From: Clostridiales bacterium oral taxon 876 str. F0540
Lineage (GTDB): Bacteria; Bacillota; Clostridia; Clostridiales; Clostridiaceae
DNA: 12,649 nucleotides
NCBI GenBank assembly: GCA_000466585.1
Contig: KE993491.1
Location: 1 to 12,649 of the forward strand
Direction of reading: 5' to 3'
Shown: in pieces, positions 12,622 to 12,649 of the stretch
Position numbering within the stretch: the first letter of the stretch is position 1
Layout of the letters: the number at the start of each line of letters is the position of its first letter
Program-made: the position numbers and the translations under genes
Notes under the pieces: generated by a model
Told to the model about the DNA's origin: nothing
What the model saw: the letters and a program-made list of their open reading frames with translations, nothing else
Databases searched by the model: none

Positions 12622-12649
12622 AGTGTTTCGAGTGAAAGGAGAAAATTAT
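12616..12649. repeat. Terminal direct repeat, right copy
   Basis: Exact copy of bases 1-34. The window ends inside the start codon that is complete in the left copy (33-35), so the ORF of DUF2815 can only be read by joining the ends. This supports circular permutation rather than two independent functional sites. Confidence 0.95.

Noticed and set aside
1..12649. CRISPR array or diversity-generating retroelement
   Set aside because: No regularly spaced repeats, Cas proteins, reverse transcriptase or template/variable repeat pair were found on either strand.

Overview
The window looks like accessory DNA of a low-GC Gram-positive bacterium (Bacillota, most likely a Clostridia-type host). It is AT-rich, almost every gene has a strong AGGAGG-type ribosome binding site, and the core is the early/replication module known from many Firmicutes prophages. 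The first 34 bases (1-34) are repeated exactly as the last 34 bases (12616-12649). The simplest reading is a closed circle of 12,615 bp cut open just upstream of the first gene. A linear region bounded by a direct repeat is the alternative.

Read as a circle, the rightward phage operon starts at about 10.7 kb and runs through the window ends to 6.27 kb. Its order is: a 52-codon leader gene; a long untranslated leader rich in hairpins and terminators (10,893-11,322); a sigma-70 region-4-like protein; two small conserved phage proteins; a tiny 24-codon ORF; a DUF2815 ssDNA-binding-like protein; a family A DNA polymerase; a Bro-N/ANT antirepressor; a DUF7768 protein; and a large VapE-type primase-helicase. 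Opposed to it at 9.6-10.3 kb is an XRE-type repressor with its own near-consensus promoter. Three TAYAGTCAAT boxes lie across the two divergent promoters, a classical lysogeny-type switch.

Between the end of vapE and the repressor lies an accessory segment. It holds about 600 bp with no gene (6275-6880, with a cluster of palindromes), a complete IS3-family insertion sequence (6881-8151) without a target-site duplication, a two-gene VOC/PhnB-like plus RidA-like cassette (8260-9240), and one unrecognised 62-codon ORF.

No integrase, terminase, capsid, tail or lysis gene is visible. The DUF2800 nuclease-like gene usually found just before DUF2815 is also absent. The element therefore appears to be a phage replication and control module (SSB-like protein, polymerase, primase-helicase, repressor, antirepressor, sigma-like factor) that may persist as an autonomous circle with a small metabolic cargo. 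This is an inference; the sequence alone does not exclude an assembly-made circle or a deleted prophage.
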